DNA of 64,000 bases, from the NCBI GenBank assembly GCA_016869765.1, contig VGES01000020.1, positions 1 to 64,000 of the forward strand. The letters are read 5' to 3'. The DNA comes from Alphaproteobacteria bacterium. GTDB lineage: Bacteria > Pseudomonadota > Alphaproteobacteria > SHVP01. This document shows, piece by piece, positions 42,382-51,982 of the stretch. Every line of letters begins with the position of its first letter. Within the stretch, counting starts at the first letter, position 1. The notes under the pieces were generated by a model, which ran no database searches, was not told the DNA's origin, and saw only the letters and a program-made list of their open reading frames with translations. The position numbers were made by a program, and so were the translations under genes.

Positions 42382-44640
42382 TTAAATGGCCAAGCCATGA
42401 TCCTGGGCGAAGTGGCGCAACTCATCGCGCACGGACCGGCCCGAATGATCGAGCAAGGTTGTAACGTAATCAGTGACTTGGAGGCAGTTCATACGCCGAA
42501 CAAGGAACTTGATCGGGCCAATGGCAGCGGCGGCCAGCGACAGCGTTCGGTAGCCCAACCCGATCAACGCCAGGGCTTCCAGCGGTCGCCCAGCCATGTC
42601 GCCGCAGACCGAAACCGTCACCCCCGCCGTGTCACATCGGCGTACGACGGTGCGCATCAGCGACAAAAACCCGGGCGAAAGTGGATCATAGCGTCCAACC
42701 AAACGTGGGTTGTCCCGATCTGCGGCGTAGAGGTACTGGATCAGGTCATTGGTCCCAACCGAGACGAAGTCGACCTTCGGAAGCAGCGCCGCCAGCTGCC
42801 AGATCAGAGCCGGAACCTCGAGCATGACACCGACCTTGACCGATCGCGGCGCGGCGATACCACGGTGTTCCAACCGCTCCAGTTCGCGCCACAAGAGGCC
42901 CTTGGCCTCCTCGTACTCGGCCAACTCGGCCACCATCGGGAACATCACGGCGAGGTCTCGTCCCGCCGCGGCCAACAACATGGCCCGCAGCTGATTGCGC
43001 AGAATGGCCGGCCGATCGAGCCCCACGCGCAGGGCGCGCCATCCCAACGCGGGATTGGTTTCGGGCGCCGACGACTGCTCCATGTAGGGCAGGATCTTGT
43101 CGGCCCCGATGTCGAGCGTCCGGAACACAACCGGCTTCCCGTTGGCGGCCTCGAGGACGCGGGCGTAGATCTCTTGCTGCGCGGCGGTGTCGGGGAAGTC
43201 AGTTCGCACCATGAATTGAAGCTCGGTGCGAAAGAGACCAATGCCGTCGGCTCCGGTCTCCCGTAGCCGCGGCAGATCGATGAGCAGTCCGGCGTTCATT
43301 TGCAACGAGACGCTGACGCCGTCCGCCGTAACGGAAGGCTGTTGGAGAACTTCGGCGAACGCCTGACGCAACTGGGTCTGGGTCGCCACCGCCTCTTGGT
43401 AGGCTTGATACGCATCTTCACCGGGTCGCAGGTAGACGGCTCCCGAGCTGCCGTCGACGATCAGGGGGTCTCGCTCTCTGATCCGGTTGAGGCCGCTCAA
43501 TCGTCCGATCACCGGCAGATCCAACGCCTTGGCGATGAGAACGACATGAGAGGTCGGTGTGCCCTCTTCGAGCAGCAGACCGCGAAGACGATTGCGATCG
43601 TAGTCGAGCAACTCCGCAGGACCTAGCGTGCGGGCGATCAGGATTGCGCCTTTCGGCAACCGTCGGCGGACCTGAGCCCCGGTCAGATGGCGCAAGAGCC
43701 GGTTGGACAGATCGTCCAGGTCCTGGACGCGTTCGCGAAGGTAGGCGTTGGCCGACGCGCCGAGTCTTTGCCGCGACTCGATACGGGCTCGGTCGACGGC
43801 CGCTTCCGCCGTCAACCCGGAATCGATCCCATCGCGCAGCCGCCGAACCCAACCGCGATCCTCGGCGAGTAGGCGGTAGGTCTCGAGCACGTCACGATGC
43901 TCATGGCCCGGGAGAGCGTCGGTCTCCGTGAGCAGCGCATCGATGCTGGCCTTGAGTTCCGTCAGGGCGACGTCCAGCCGACGCCGTTCCTCGAGCGGGT
44001 TCTCCGCGATGTGGGTCCGCACCTCGACGGGCGGCTCGTGCAGCACGGCGACACCCGAGGCAAGACCATCCGCCAGGGGCAGCCCTTCCCAGCGCTGCGG
44101 CAATGTCGCGTTGCCGTCCAACTCGACCAATTCCTCGGCGCGAATGAGCTCGGCCGAGGTCACGAGTTCGGCGAGTACCATCGCAATCGTCTGGAGCGCT
44201 TCGGCTTCGTCTTCGGTGTAGTCGCGCGCGGTACGGTTCTGGACCGCAAGAACCCCGATGACCCGGCCGCCACGCAGGATCGGAACGCCGAGCATCGATT
44301 GAAAGATCTCTTCACCCGTTTCCGGTCGATACGCGAACTGGGGATGGGATTGGGCATCGCGCAAACTCAGTGGTCGCGAATGCGCGGCGATGTCGCCGAC
44401 GATGCCCTCGCCCAGGCGCAATCTGGTCCGGTGGACGGCCTCGGGCTTCAGGCCTTTGGTCGCGTAGAGTTCGAGGATTTCGCCCGGCCGCAGCAGGTAG
44501 ATCGAGCAGACCTCCGCCACCATGTTGGCAGCGATAATGCCGGTGACTTGATCGAGGCGCTGCTGCGCGGATCCCGATCCCGCCATCACCTCGCGTAACT
44601 GGCGCAACAAGATGCGCGGCCCTGTTGCGCCCGGTGACAT
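42382..44640 (-). CDS. ptsP: Nitrogen-PTS phosphoenolpyruvate-protein phosphotransferase (EI-Ntr)
   Basis: A 752-residue protein with an N-terminal GAF domain at about 1-150 (VAEVCSIYLLRPGEILELYATKGLKP...). The enzyme I phosphohistidine domain has the active His in EEGTPTSHVVLIAKALDLPVIG, and the PEP-binding barrel shows GLFRTELQFM, RTLDIGADKILPY and VSVCGDMAGRPLEALAL. It phosphorylates NPr and then EIIA-Ntr, a regulatory relay sensing nitrogen status. It starts 4 bases after the nitronate monooxygenase stop. The track start at 44691 overlaps that gene. Confidence 0.94.
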   Translation of the reverse strand: MSPGATGPRILLRQLREVMAGSGSAQQRLDQVTGIIAANMVAEVCSIYLLRPGEILELYATKGLKPEAVHRTRLRLGEGIVGDIAAHSRPLSLRDAQSHPQFAYRPETGEEIFQSMLGVPILRGGRVIGVLAVQNRTARDYTEDEAEALQTIAMVLAELVTSAELIRAEELVELDGNATLPQRWEGLPLADGLASGVAVLHEPPVEVRTHIAENPLEERRRLDVALTELKASIDALLTETDALPGHEHRDVLETYRLLAEDRGWVRRLRDGIDSGLTAEAAVDRARIESRQRLGASANAYLRERVQDLDDLSNRLLRHLTGAQVRRRLPKGAILIARTLGPAELLDYDRNRLRGLLLEEGTPTSHVVLIAKALDLPVIGRLSGLNRIRERDPLIVDGSSGAVYLRPGEDAYQAYQEAVATQTQLRQAFAEVLQQPSVTADGVSVSLQMNAGLLIDLPRLRETGADGIGLFRTELQFMVRTDFPDTAAQQEIYARVLEAANGKPVVFRTLDIGADKILPYMEQSSAPETNPALGWRALRVGLDRPAILRNQLRAMLLAAAGRDLAVMFPMVAELAEYEEAKGLLWRELERLEHRGIAAPRSVKVGVMLEVPALIWQLAALLPKVDFVSVGTNDLIQYLYAADRDNPRLVGRYDPLSPGFLSLMRTVVRRCDTAGVTVSVCGDMAGRPLEALALIGLGYRTLSLAAAAIGPIKFLVRRMNCLQVTDYVTTLLDHSGRSVRDELRHFAQDHGLAI

Positions 44641-44644
44641 TCCG

Positions 44645-45724
44645 CTATCCCCCGCCGGTGGCGCCGGCTTCCACCCGACGCCGGACGCCAATCGCCATCA
44701 CCGCCTGCTCGACCAGTTCGGCGATGATCTCGGGGACGGATTGCTCCCTGATGACCAAACCGATGCTCTGCCCGGCCATCACCGACCCGAACTCCACGTC
44801 TCCATCGATCGCCGCGCGCCGCAGCGCTCCGGCCCAGAAGTGCTCGATGGCGAGCTGCGCCTCATTCTGCGCCAACTCGCCACGCGAGAAACGTCCGATG
44901 ACATCGCGTTGAACTTCGAGGAAACTGTCGGTGCCCTTGTTTCCGACCGCCCGCACTGGAATCACGGGGAAGCGGGCATCGAGTTGGACCGAGGGTACCG
45001 CCTCGCGCGCACTGGCGCGCAAGAACGCCTTCTTGAACGCCGCATGGGCGATGCACTCGGTCGCGCAGACGAAGCGGGTTCCCATCTGGACCCCGGCGGC
45101 GCCAGCCCCGAGGTACATCGCCATCGCCTCGCCCCGACCGATCCCGCCGGCGACGAAAATCGGCACGTCGGGAATTCCCGGGAGAATTTCCTGAACAAGC
45201 ACACCCGTCGCGACCGGACCGATGTGGCCGCCCGCCTCCATGCCCTCGATGACCAAAGCATCGACGCCGGCCCGAACCAGGCGCTTGGCGATCGCCAGGG
45301 CGGGTGCAAAGGCCAGCACCTTGGCGCCGAGCGCCTTCAACCGGGCAATCGAAGCCGCGTTGGGAACCCCGCCGGCCAATGCGACGTGGCTGACCCGACG
45401 CCGCCCGCAGACCTCGATGAGATCGGACAACTGCGGATGCATCGTGATCAGATTGACGCCGAACGGTCGCCCGGTGAGAGCCAGCGTGCCGCCGATCTCC
45501 GCATCGAGCTGGGCCGGGCCCATCGAGCCGCAGGCAATGACCCCGAATCCCCCGGCATTGGAAAGCGCAGATACGAGATGGCGCTCGGACAACCAGCTCA
45601 TCGCCCCGCCCATGATCGCGTAGCGGCTGCCGAGGAACTCAGTGCCGCGCCGTGACAGCCGCGCGAGAATCGTTTGGGCGTCCGCCCGTTCCTCGGTGCT
45701 CAGATCAGGCGGCGTCGAGGCCAT
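44645..45724 (-). CDS. Nitronate monooxygenase family protein
   Basis: This 359-residue FMN TIM-barrel enzyme of the 2-nitropropane dioxygenase family shows YAIMGGAMSWLSERHLVSALSNAGGFGVIACGSM, GRPFGVNLITMHP, VIEGMEAGGHIGP (catalytic His) and FVAGGIGRGEAMAMYLGAGAAGVQMGTRFVCATEC. It oxidises alkyl nitronates, or acts as an enoyl reductase in related enzymes. It lies between lysC and ptsP; its start overlaps the lysC end by 20 bases. Confidence 0.9.
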   Translation of the reverse strand: MASTPPDLSTEERADAQTILARLSRRGTEFLGSRYAIMGGAMSWLSERHLVSALSNAGGFGVIACGSMGPAQLDAEIGGTLALTGRPFGVNLITMHPQLSDLIEVCGRRRVSHVALAGGVPNAASIARLKALGAKVLAFAPALAIAKRLVRAGVDALVIEGMEAGGHIGPVATGVLVQEILPGIPDVPIFVAGGIGRGEAMAMYLGAGAAGVQMGTRFVCATECIAHAAFKKAFLRASAREAVPSVQLDARFPVIPVRAVGNKGTDSFLEVQRDVIGRFSRGELAQNEAQLAIEHFWAGALRRAAIDGDVEFGSVMAGQSIGLVIREQSVPEIIAELVEQAVMAIGVRRRVEAGATGGG

Positions 45725-46925
45725 AGGCGCTGTGCAGCGATCGCAGGGCGAGTTCGGTGTATTCCTCGTCGATCAAGACACTGACTTTGATCTCGGACGT
45801 CGAGATGACCTGGATATTGATGCCGCGACTCCCGAGCGCGGCGAACATCCGTTGCGCGACACCGGCATGACTGCGCATGCCGACGCCAATGACCGATACC
45901 TTGGCAACCCGCGGGTCGGAATCGAGTTCGGCGAAGCCGACCGCGCTCTTCACCGATTGCAACACCATGAGCGCGCGATCCGAATCCGTGCGCTTCACCG
46001 TGAACGTGATGTCGGTGTACGTGCTGTCCTGCGAGGTGTTCTGCACGATCATGTCGACGTTGATGTCGGCCTCGGCCAGCTTCCCGAACACGGTCGCCGC
46101 CACACCCGGTCGGTCCGGTACCTTGCGCAACGTGATCTTCGCTTCGTCGCGTGAATACGCGATACCGCTGACGATCTCTTTCTCCACGATTTCGTCCTCG
46201 TCTACGACCAGAGTTCCAGGAGCATCATTGAAGCTCGACAACACTTGCACGCGTACACGATGGTTCATGGCCATCTCGACCGATCGTGTCTGCAACACCT
46301 TGGCGCCGAGCGACGCCATCTCGAGCATTTCTTCGTACGTGATCTTATCGAGCTTGCGCGCCTTCGCAACGATTCGCGGGTCCGTCGTGTAGACGCCGTC
46401 GACGTCGGTATAGATGTCGCAACGATCGGCCTTGATCGCGGCCGCGATCGCCACCGCCGTGGTATCGGAACCACCGCGCCCCAGAGTCGTGACCCGCCCC
46501 GCTTGAGTCACGCCCTGAAACCCTGCGATCACAGGGACCTCGCCCTGTTCCATGTGGCGCAACAGCGTGTCGCCGCGGATATCGAGAATGCGCGCGCTGG
46601 CGTGGGCGTCATTGGTCCGAACCGGGATCTGCCATCCCATCCACGACCGCGCTGGAACGCCGATGTCCTGGAGGGCGATCGCCAGCAGTCCGATCGTAAC
46701 TTGTTCACCGGTCGATGCCACGACGTCGTACTCGCGAGGATCGTGGATACGCGCAGTGTCGCGAACCCACTTGTCGAGTTGGTTGGTGGCGCCGGACATA
46801 GCCGACACGACGACGGCAACCGAGTTTCCAGCGTCGCGAATGCGCTTCACCCGCTGGGCGGCAGCCTTGATCCGGTCGACGTCGCCAACCGAGGTTCCAC
46901 CAAACTTGAGAACGAGCCTTGCCAT
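45705..46925 (-). CDS. lysC: Aspartate kinase
   Basis: A 406-residue amino-acid kinase with the N-terminal KFGGTSVGDVDRIKAAA, VVVSAMSGATNQLDKW, the aspartate/ATP site GRGGSDTTAVAIAAAIKADRCDIYTDVDGVYTTDPRI and two C-terminal ACT domains (VPDRPGVAATVFGKLAEADINVDMIVQN; VIGVGMRSHAGVAQRMFAALGSRGINIQVISTSEIKVS). It makes aspartyl phosphate for lysine, threonine and methionine synthesis. The ACT domains imply feedback by lysine or threonine. It is divergent from ubiG. Confidence 0.96.
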   Translation of the reverse strand: MARLVLKFGGTSVGDVDRIKAAAQRVKRIRDAGNSVAVVVSAMSGATNQLDKWVRDTARIHDPREYDVVASTGEQVTIGLLAIALQDIGVPARSWMGWQIPVRTNDAHASARILDIRGDTLLRHMEQGEVPVIAGFQGVTQAGRVTTLGRGGSDTTAVAIAAAIKADRCDIYTDVDGVYTTDPRIVAKARKLDKITYEEMLEMASLGAKVLQTRSVEMAMNHRVRVQVLSSFNDAPGTLVVDEDEIVEKEIVSGIAYSRDEAKITLRKVPDRPGVAATVFGKLAEADINVDMIVQNTSQDSTYTDITFTVKRTDSDRALMVLQSVKSAVGFAELDSDPRVAKVSVIGVGMRSHAGVAQRMFAALGSRGINIQVISTSEIKVSVLIDEEYTELALRSLHSAYGLDAA

Positions 46926-47056
46926 GCGCGAACGCCCAACAAACCTGGACGGGAATCCCCCGGTGGACCGCGGCGGGATGACGCGAAATCGCGGTCATGC
47001 CTGGAAAAAGGCGCGTATAAATATACGGTACGTCTCCCCGATACAAGGCGCACTGA

Positions 47057-47818
47057 GTGACCCCCAGCCCCGCCGCTAGCCTCCGTACCACCATCGACCC
47101 CGACGAGGTCGACAAGTTCGCGCGCTTGGCGGAAACGTGGTGGGACCCCGACGGGCCGTTCCGGCCGCTGCACCGCCTGAACCCGGTGCGACTCGAGTAC
47201 ATCCGGTCGAAGCTGATCCAGCATTTTGGTCGCGACAGCCGCAGTTTCTTGCCCTTCGACGGTTTACGCCTCCTCGATCTCGGGTGCGGGGGAGGACTGC
47301 TGGCCGAACCGATGGCGCGCCTCGGTTTCACGGTCGTAGGGGCCGACGCGGCCGCGGAGAATGTGCGGGTGGCGCGCCATCATGCCGCGAACATCGGACT
47401 GGCCATCGATTACGTACACTCGACGGCCGAGGAGTTGGCGCAGTGGGGCGAGCGCTTCGACGCCATCCTGGCTCTGGAGGTGGTAGAGCACGTGTCCGAT
47501 GTGGGCACGTTCGCCGCCGCCTGTGCCACGATGCTCAAGCCGGGCGGCGCACTCGTCCTCAGCACCCTCAATCGAACGCTGCGCAGCTACGCGCTCGGCG
47601 TTGTGGCGGCCGAATACCTGCTGCGTTGGGTACCGGTCGGCACCCATGATTGGAACAAGTTCTTGCGCCCGAGCGAACTCGCCCGTGCCCTTCGTGGGGT
47701 TGGCCTGGAGCTGTCCGATCTGACGGGCATGTCGTTTTCGCCGCGTTCGAATCAGTGGCGACTGACCGACGATCTGACCGTCAACTACCTCGGCCTCGCG
47801 ACGCGGTCGCGCGCCTGA
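47057..47818 (+). CDS. ubiG: Ubiquinone biosynthesis O-methyltransferase
   Basis: This 253-residue SAM enzyme carries out both O-methylations of ubiquinone synthesis. It has the family opening EVDKFARLAETWWDPDGPFRPLHRLNPVRLEYI, motif I LLDLGCGGGLLAEPMARLG, EVVEHVSDV, PGGALVLSTLNRT and GTHDWNKFLRPSEL. The start is GTG at 47057. It is divergent from lysC across 131 bases; the region has a TATAAATATA stretch that could supply a -10 for either gene. Its stop abuts that of the convergent DUF1178 gene. Confidence 0.95.
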   Translation: MTPSPAASLRTTIDPDEVDKFARLAETWWDPDGPFRPLHRLNPVRLEYIRSKLIQHFGRDSRSFLPFDGLRLLDLGCGGGLLAEPMARLGFTVVGADAAAENVRVARHHAANIGLAIDYVHSTAEELAQWGERFDAILALEVVEHVSDVGTFAAACATMLKPGGALVLSTLNRTLRSYALGVVAAEYLLRWVPVGTHDWNKFLRPSELARALRGVGLELSDLTGMSFSPRSNQWRLTDDLTVNYLGLATRSRA

Positions 47819-48268
47819 TCAGGAATTGGTCCGCGACGACCACGGCAATATCCCGAAGTCCACGCCTTCATCCGTCAGGTCCTTCGCCTCTTGCGGTGTG
47901 GTCTGACCGTAAATGTTGTGCGGCTTTACTTCGCCGTAATGAATTTTGCGCGCTTCTTCGGCAAAGCGCTCACCGACATACTTGCAGTTCTTCTCGATCT
48001 GCTGGCGCAGTTCTGTGAGCGCCCGTTGCACATCGGCCGGGCGCTCGTAGTCGCCCTTGGTGGCCATCGCCGGCCCCTCGCTCGGACGGCCACCCTGGCG
48101 ACGATTGGTGTTGAGGTTGGGGGCCATCGGCGCCTTGTTCACCTTGCTCGTGCCACAATGCGGACAGGTGATGACACCCGCCTTCGACTGGCGTTCGAAG
48201 GCGGCACCACTGGCGAACCATGCCTCGAAGGCATGGCCGTTCTTGCACTTGAGATCGAATACGATCAT
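47819..48268 (-). CDS. DUF1178 family protein
   Basis: The product has 149 residues from the ATG at 48268: MIVFDLKCKNGHAFEAWF, then FERQSKAGVITCPHCGTSKVNKAPMAPN. The C...CPHCG pattern with the first C-x2-GH may form a zinc ribbon. The middle is variable and the C-terminus KIHYGEVKPHNIYGQTTPQEAKDLTDEG is conserved in the family. Function unknown. The position near ubiG, grxC and the nitrilase is conserved in Alphaproteobacteria. The track extension to 48379 is rejected. Confidence 0.9.
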   Translation of the reverse strand: MIVFDLKCKNGHAFEAWFASGAAFERQSKAGVITCPHCGTSKVNKAPMAPNLNTNRRQGGRPSEGPAMATKGDYERPADVQRALTELRQQIEKNCKYVGERFAEEARKIHYGEVKPHNIYGQTTPQEAKDLTDEGVDFGILPWSSRTNS

Positions 48269-48378
48269 GAACCGACCACCGGCACGGAACGAGCGGCCCC
48301 CCAATATAGGAATGCCATCGTGCAGGCAAGGTGACGCGCGGCCGCCGTTAACCAGGACGTAGAGAGACTTCCAAATCA

Positions 48379-48951
48379 ATGAGTTGTGAGCCGCTTCCCC
48401 TTCCGCCCTCGTCGTGGGTCGAGCGCTTCTGCGTCCCCGCCCGCGCGGGTGAACGCGCGCTCGATGTCGCCGCGGGTGGCGGACGCCACACGATCCTCCT
48501 GCGACGCCGCGGCTATCGCGTGGTCGCCCTCGACCGCGACGATGGTGCCCTTCGGCGCGCGTTTGCCACGGACCCCGAGGTTCGCATCGTTCGCGCCGAT
48601 CTCGAGGGCACGGAACCCTGGCCGCTGCCGGGCGAGCAATTCTCGCTCATCGTCGTGACCAACTACCTGCACCGGCCGCTGTTTCCTGCGCTGTTGGCCG
48701 CACTAGCCGAGGGAGGCCTGCTCGTCTACGAAACCTTTGCCCGCGGCCACGAAGTGATCGGGCGTCCACGACGGCCGGAGTTTCTCCTCAACGAGGGTGA
48801 ACTCCTGGACCTTTGCCGCAGCCTCTCGGTCGTCGCCTATGAACACGGCTTGGTTCGCGGCGGACAGGCGCTGGTGCAGCGCATCTGCGCACGACGAACC
48901 GATGGCGCTAGTGCGCCCTTCCCGTTGGATGGACGAACGCCGACGCCCTAA
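48379..48951 (+). CDS. Class I SAM-dependent methyltransferase
   Basis: A 190-residue single-domain methyltransferase with motif I ALDVAAGGGRHTILL, VVALDRDDGALRRA, the acidic FSLIVVTNYLHRPLFPALLAALAEGGLLVYETFARGHE and a short C-terminal extension. It resembles small TehB/Methyltransf_25 proteins; the substrate is unknown. It converges on the nitrilase gene, and the two coding ends overlap by 4 bases. Confidence 0.85.
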   Translation: MSCEPLPLPPSSWVERFCVPARAGERALDVAAGGGRHTILLRRRGYRVVALDRDDGALRRAFATDPEVRIVRADLEGTEPWPLPGEQFSLIVVTNYLHRPLFPALLAALAEGGLLVYETFARGHEVIGRPRRPEFLLNEGELLDLCRSLSVVAYEHGLVRGGQALVQRICARRTDGASAPFPLDGRTPTP

Positions 48952-49769
48952 GCCGTTCGCGTCGCGGCGAATGGGCGATCGTGCTGCAGCGAGGGGATGC
49001 TGCGCCGTGCTTCGGCGACCTTGTTCAAGTCGATGTCGGCGACGGACACCCCCCGCTCGTCCCCCGCATCGAGAAGCACCTCGCCCCACGGGGCGACGAC
49101 GAGCGAATGGCCGTAAGTCTGCCGATTCCCGGGGTGGCGCCCGGTCTGGGCGGGCGCCACGATGAAGGCCCCACATTCGATGGCACGGGCGCGCAGCAGC
49201 ACGTGCCAGTGGGCGCGACCCGTCACCGCGGTGAACGCCGAGGGCACCGTGATGAGAACTGCCCCGGCCTGGGCCAGCGCGCGATAAAGATGTGGGAAGC
49301 GCAGGTCATAGCAGACCGTGAGCCCGACCGGGCCCCATGGCGACGCAACCACCACGGATTCCGCGCCCGGCTCGAAGTTCGCCGACTCGCGGTAGACCTC
49401 GCCGTTGGGCAACTCGACATCGAACATATGGATCTTGTCGTAGCGCGCCACAATCTCGCCGCCGGCGTCGATCAGGAACGATCGATTGGCGACCTTGCCG
49501 CTCGGCAAGGCGATCCCGAGCGAACCCGCCAAGACCCAGGATCGGGTGTCGCGAGCGGCCACACGGAACGCGGCCAAACCGGGATGGTCATCCTCGCGAC
49601 GCGCGTTGGCGCGCGTCTCGCGACCACTGCTCGCCATCATGGTGACGTTCTCCGGCGTCGTGATGAATTCCGCGCCGCGCCCGGCCGCGGCGCGGATTCC
49701 GTCACAAGCGGCGGCGACATTGGCCGCCATGTCGTCGCCGGCGGTGATCTGGACGCAAGCGACGCGCAT
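48948..49769 (-). CDS. Carbon-nitrogen hydrolase (Nit/omega-amidase-like)
   Basis: A 273-residue nitrilase-superfamily enzyme with the full Glu-Lys-Cys triad: EFITTPENVTMM, RYDKIHMFDVEL and LTVCYDLRFPHLYRALA. The GEVYRES segment and length match the Nit1/Nit2 branch, whose members hydrolyse deaminated glutathione or omega-amides. Its place directly downstream of grxC fits glutathione metabolite repair, although the exact substrate is inferred. Confidence 0.9.
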   Translation of the reverse strand: MRVACVQITAGDDMAANVAAACDGIRAAAGRGAEFITTPENVTMMASSGRETRANARREDDHPGLAAFRVAARDTRSWVLAGSLGIALPSGKVANRSFLIDAGGEIVARYDKIHMFDVELPNGEVYRESANFEPGAESVVVASPWGPVGLTVCYDLRFPHLYRALAQAGAVLITVPSAFTAVTGRAHWHVLLRARAIECGAFIVAPAQTGRHPGNRQTYGHSLVVAPWGEVLLDAGDERGVSVADIDLNKVAEARRSIPSLQHDRPFAATRTA

Positions 49770-49775
49770 GGCGTA

Positions 49776-50033
49776 TCAGGCCGCTAGCAGCGGGTCGAGG
49801 CGTCCCTCTCCATCGAGGGCATAGAGGTCATCGCACCCGCCCACCCCTTTGCCGTCGATGAAGATCTGCGGCACGGTCGAACGCCCGTCGGCGCGGCCGA
49901 TCATCTCCTCGCGCAGGGAATCGGAAAACGTGATGTCGATCTCCTGATACGGCACCCCCTTGCGATCGAGCAGTTTTTTTGCGCGCGCGCAAAAGCCGCA
50001 CATCATCCGCGTGTAAATCTCGACCTTGGCCAT
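49776..50033 (-). CDS. grxC: Glutaredoxin 3
   Basis: An 85-residue thioredoxin-fold protein: VEIYTRMMCGFCARAKKLLDRKGV with active site CGFC (CPYC is the commoner form), the TVPQIFIDG cis-proline loop and GGCDDLYALDGEGRL. It reduces disulfides and mixed disulfides with glutathione. It starts 24 bases after comF and is 6 bases upstream of the nitrilase start. Confidence 0.95.
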   Translation of the reverse strand: MAKVEIYTRMMCGFCARAKKLLDRKGVPYQEIDITFSDSLREEMIGRADGRSTVPQIFIDGKGVGGCDDLYALDGEGRLDPLLAA

Positions 50034-50057
50034 CCGGGCCCCTGCACGTTGATCGGT

Positions 50058-50849
50058 TCAGTGAGCATCCACTTTAACAGGTTCCGCAGACGCTCGAACG
50101 GGCGCGACCAGAGGCCGTACGACCTGGGCGAACGTCAGCACGTCGACCCGTATCGCGCCAGCGGCCCGCAAGACTCGGGTGCAGGCCGCAACCGTCGCGC
50201 CGGTCGTCAACACATCGTCGATCAGCAGTACAGCGCGCCCGGCCACTTGCTGCGGGCGACGCACGGCAAATGAACCCCGAACGTTGGCGAAACGGGCGCG
50301 GCGCCGCTGGCGGCCCTGCGAAGAGGTTGCCCGGATGCGCGCGAGGGCCTGTGTCGCAAGCGGTTTGTGCCCGCTTCGGGCGATGGCGCGGGCCAGCAAC
50401 GCCGCCTGATTGAACCGCCGCCGAAACAATCGCCAGCGGTGCAACGGCACCGGCACGATCACGTCTGCTTCGGCGATCAACGGAGCCCCCGCCCGCATCA
50501 TCATCGCGGCGAGCGCCGGAGCGAGCTCCGTGCGGTCGCCGTGCTTGAACGCGAGGACGAGACCCCGAACGGTATCCCCATAGCGCGCGCACGACCGTGA
50601 TCGGGCGTACAGTGGTCGGCGCAAGAGGCACGCCCCACAGAGGAGCGTGGCCCCTGCTTCGTCGGCAAAAGGAGCCCCGCAAACCTGGCACTGGGGCGGC
50701 GTTATGAACTCCACCGTCGCAAAGCAGGTCGGGCACAGTTGCCCGGTCTCAGGTGTGGGTTCCCCACACGCCAGACATAGCGGAGGAAACACGGTATTGA
50801 GCAGCGTATTGCCGGCGGCCCTCAACCAGCCGGGCAACCGCAGTCTCAT
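50058..50849 (-). CDS. ComF family phosphoribosyltransferase-like protein
   Basis: This 263-residue protein has an N-terminal zinc ribbon (CLACGEPTPETGQLCPTC, CQVCGAPF, LLCGAC) and a PRTase domain with the PRPP loop VLLIDDVLTTGATVAAC. ComF/GntX proteins are linked to DNA uptake or carbon-source use; the exact role in Alphaproteobacteria is unknown. Its ATG overlaps the stop of the MDR oxidoreductase gene by 4 bases, and grxC follows. Confidence 0.9.
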   Translation of the reverse strand: MRLRLPGWLRAAGNTLLNTVFPPLCLACGEPTPETGQLCPTCFATVEFITPPQCQVCGAPFADEAGATLLCGACLLRRPLYARSRSCARYGDTVRGLVLAFKHGDRTELAPALAAMMMRAGAPLIAEADVIVPVPLHRWRLFRRRFNQAALLARAIARSGHKPLATQALARIRATSSQGRQRRRARFANVRGSFAVRRPQQVAGRAVLLIDDVLTTGATVAACTRVLRAAGAIRVDVLTFAQVVRPLVAPVRASAEPVKVDAH

Positions 50850-51895
50850 GGGGCGACCTGGAGCACCATGTTGCCGACGAAATCCCGGCTCTCCAACATC
50901 TGGTGCGCCGCGGGGGCATCGGCCAAGGGAAACAACCGAGCCAACACCGGCCGCAGCTTGCCCTCGGCCAACAGGTTCAGGACGACTTTGTTGGTTTCCT
51001 TGGGGGCGAAGTGCGTACCGGTCAACCAGATCTGCTTGCGCAACAGGCGGAAGATGTCGATCTCGACTTTGGCACGCCCGATCGAGCCCGCGGTCGCCAA
51101 GCGACCATTGTGAACCAGCGCCTCGATACTCTGCTGGAGAATGGTCCCCCCGACCGACTCGATCACGGCATCGACGCCGCGACCGCCGGTCAAGCGCTTC
51201 ACTTCATCGAGCAGGTTCTGGCGGTTGTAGTTGACCACCGCGTCGGCGCCGAATTGCTTGGCTCGTTCGAGCTTCTCGTCAGATCCGGCGGAGGCAATGA
51301 CGCGCGCGCCAGCGAGCCGGGCGATTTGCACGGCGGCACTGCCGACGGCGCCCCCCGCCGCGTTGACGAGAACCGTCTCGCCCTGACGAATCTTGCACCG
51401 CGACATTGCCAACTCCCACGCGGTGGCCATCGCGACCTGCCCCGCCGCCGCGTCCACCGAGGAGAGTTTGTCTGGGATGCGAATGACATTGTGGTGGGTG
51501 ACTTTGACGTACTCGGCGTAGGTGCCCCAATGGGTCAGTCCGAGCTTGTCGAAATCGGCGCAGATGTTGTCGTAGCCCTGCGCGCAGTAGCACACGGGAT
51601 GCCGGCAGAGACCGCGCGAGGTCGTAAGCATCGGCATCACGCGGTCACCGACGTCGAAGGTGGCCACATTGTTGCCCTTGTCGACGACGCGGCCGGCGCC
51701 CTCGACTCCGAGCACGTGGGGGAACGAAACTTTGGCATAGGGAACATCGCCCCGGCGTGCCGATACGTCGAAGCGGTTGACGCCCACCGCTTCCAGCTTG
51801 ATCAACACGTCGTTCGGGCCGACCTTGGGCGTTTCGATTTCGCCGTATTGCATCACCTCGGGACCACCGTGGGCCCGAATAACGACTGCTTTCAT
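50846..51895 (-). CDS. Zinc-type MDR oxidoreductase (quinone reductase/alcohol dehydrogenase-like)
   Basis: A 349-residue medium-chain dehydrogenase with GroES-like N-domain (VLIKLEAVGVNRFDVSARRGDVPY, FPHVLGVEGAGRVV) and a Rossmann domain AAGGAVGSAAVQIARLAGARVIASAGSDEKLERAKQFGADAVVNY. The catalytic-zinc Cys and His are absent (GVEGAG). A four-Cys stretch CRHPVCYCAQGYDNICAD remains where the structural zinc lobe sits in alcohol dehydrogenases. NADPH-dependent quinone or enone reduction is likely. It heads the comF-grxC-nitrilase run. Confidence 0.88.
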   Translation of the reverse strand: MKAVVIRAHGGPEVMQYGEIETPKVGPNDVLIKLEAVGVNRFDVSARRGDVPYAKVSFPHVLGVEGAGRVVDKGNNVATFDVGDRVMPMLTTSRGLCRHPVCYCAQGYDNICADFDKLGLTHWGTYAEYVKVTHHNVIRIPDKLSSVDAAAGQVAMATAWELAMSRCKIRQGETVLVNAAGGAVGSAAVQIARLAGARVIASAGSDEKLERAKQFGADAVVNYNRQNLLDEVKRLTGGRGVDAVIESVGGTILQQSIEALVHNGRLATAGSIGRAKVEIDIFRLLRKQIWLTGTHFAPKETNKVVLNLLAEGKLRPVLARLFPLADAPAAHQMLESRDFVGNMVLQVAP

Positions 51896-51982
51896 GAGGT
51901 TCCTCGTTCGTGCGGGGCGGCCATCCTAGCAAAGGATATGTGCGGATTTGGCCGCTTTTCCTGACCGTGCGATAACCCCGCT

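Noticed and set aside
46926-47056. Lysine riboswitch or attenuator before lysC
   Set aside because: The 131-base region is too short and lacks the lysine riboswitch core; only an AT-rich promoter-like stretch is seen.
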